The position numbers were made by a program, and so were the translations under genes. Shown here piece after piece: positions 21,254-21,606 of a DNA stretch of 21,606 nucleotides. Under the pieces are notes generated by a model, which saw only the letters and a list, made by a program, of their open reading frames with translations, had not been told where the DNA came from and did no database searches. The stretch is from JANNPJ01 sp031400005 (GTDB lineage: Bacteria; Actinomycetota; Actinomycetes; Actinomycetales; Kineosporiaceae), in assembly GCA_031400005.1 (NCBI GenBank), contig JANNPJ010000325.1:1-21606 (forward strand). Reading direction: 5' to 3'. Every line of letters starts with the position of its first letter. Positions within the stretch are counted from its first letter, which is position 1.

Positions 21254-21606
21254 GTGACGTTCACCTCGGCTTTCCTTGTCGATCTCGCCGCCGCCGGGCT
21301 CGCCGTCGTGCTCATTGGCGGCGCTGCCGCGATACCGGTCCGGGCTCGGCCGTTGCTGATCGCCGGGCTCGGTGCTCTGCTGCTCCGGGCGGTGGCCGGT
21401 CTCTTCCTGGCAGATGCGGGGTGGACTTTCGCTGCCCGGTCGCTACTGATCGACCTGCCGCTGTCCGTCATCCCGGTTCTGGTGGCGCTGGCCGGGACCT
21501 GGGTGGGTAGCGACCGACTGCGCCGCAACCTCACCTGGACGGCGGCCGGGGCCTGCGCACTGGCTGCCATCGATCCCCTCCTGCTGCCGGGGCTGGTCAC
21601 TCTCGT
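21254..21606 (+). CDS. Membrane protein, truncated by the window end
   Basis: From GTG 21254 the frame stays open to the end of the window (at least 117 residues) and is strongly hydrophobic. It has about four predicted helices (FLVDLAAAGLAVVLIGGAAAI; LLIAGLGALLLRAVAGLFLA; LLIDLPLSVIPVLVALAGTW; TWTAAGACALAAIDPLLLPG). Basic residues (RARP, SDRLRRN) lie at alternating loops, consistent with a real membrane topology. The start is uncertain because no clear ribosome site is visible. I do not recognise the family. A frame on the opposite strand over the same bases is rich in Arg, Ser and Ala and looks like a shadow. Confidence 0.6.
   Translation, partial: MTFTSAFLVDLAAAGLAVVLIGGAAAIPVRARPLLIAGLGALLLRAVAGLFLADAGWTFAARSLLIDLPLSVIPVLVALAGTWVGSDRLRRNLTWTAAGACALAAIDPLLLPGLVTL

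Noticed and set aside
21184..21600. 138-codon minus-strand frame at the window end
   Set aside because: Its Arg/Ser/Ala/Pro-rich composition is typical of a shadow. The plus-strand frame has regular hydrophobic helices.

Overview
The window is a GC-rich bacterial chromosome segment, almost certainly from an actinobacterium. The evidence is strong GC bias at third codon positions, frequent GTG starts (and one TTG), several start codons lying about 7 nt after a TAnnnT box (leaderless style), a dapA–RNase J pair, a PadR plus HAAS-type membrane protein pair, and DUF624 next to a sugar transporter. I cannot name the genus from sequence alone.

Layout. (1) 141–5605, plus strand: a tightly packed uronide-utilisation operon. 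It holds two sugar ABC permeases, a DUF624 membrane protein, a cytoplasmic GH88 unsaturated glucuronyl hydrolase, an IolB-family isomerase and a KduD-type dehydrogenase. The transporter would import unsaturated oligosaccharides made by a polysaccharide lyase. GH88 would release the 4,5-unsaturated uronate, the isomerase would convert the resulting 5-keto-4-deoxyuronate, and KduD would reduce it to 2-keto-3-deoxygluconate. The binding protein is presumably upstream of the window. The operon ends at a long hairpin shared with convergent genes. (2) 5687–8302: a membrane acyltransferase-like protein and a GNAT (minus strand), divergent from a HAD phosphatase. (3) 8342–8467: a frameshifted remnant of an MFS transporter. 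(4) 8481–9557: a MerR-type DNA-binding domain fused to two sliding-clamp (DnaN) domains. (5) 10076–11983: a small unknown protein, a PlsC-type acyltransferase, and a divergent TetR regulator with a clear palindromic operator. (6) 11984–12499: a 516-bp gene-free stretch with a perfect CRP-type site, hairpins and 17-bp tandem repeats. (7) 12500–15117: dapA and RNase J, coupled by a TTGA overlap. (8) 15172–17323: a LysR regulator divergent from an RhtA-like EamA exporter. (9) 17439–20817: a Tat-exported multicopper oxidase with a membrane partner, divergent from a PadR regulator and a HAAS-type membrane protein across a nested-palindrome promoter. (10) 20818–21606: a repeat-rich spacer and the start of a membrane protein cut by the window end.

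The most interesting items are two families of dispersed palindromic elements and the MerR–clamp fusion. One element family is 70 nt long with three copies at 9616–9685, 20899–20968 and 21054–21123, whose arms differ while pairing is kept. The other is about 86 nt with two copies at 7506–7591 and 10527–10613. Also notable is an IolB-family enzyme standing where KduI is expected. Short tandem repeats of 9–18 bp recur at many places, in spacers and inside genes.
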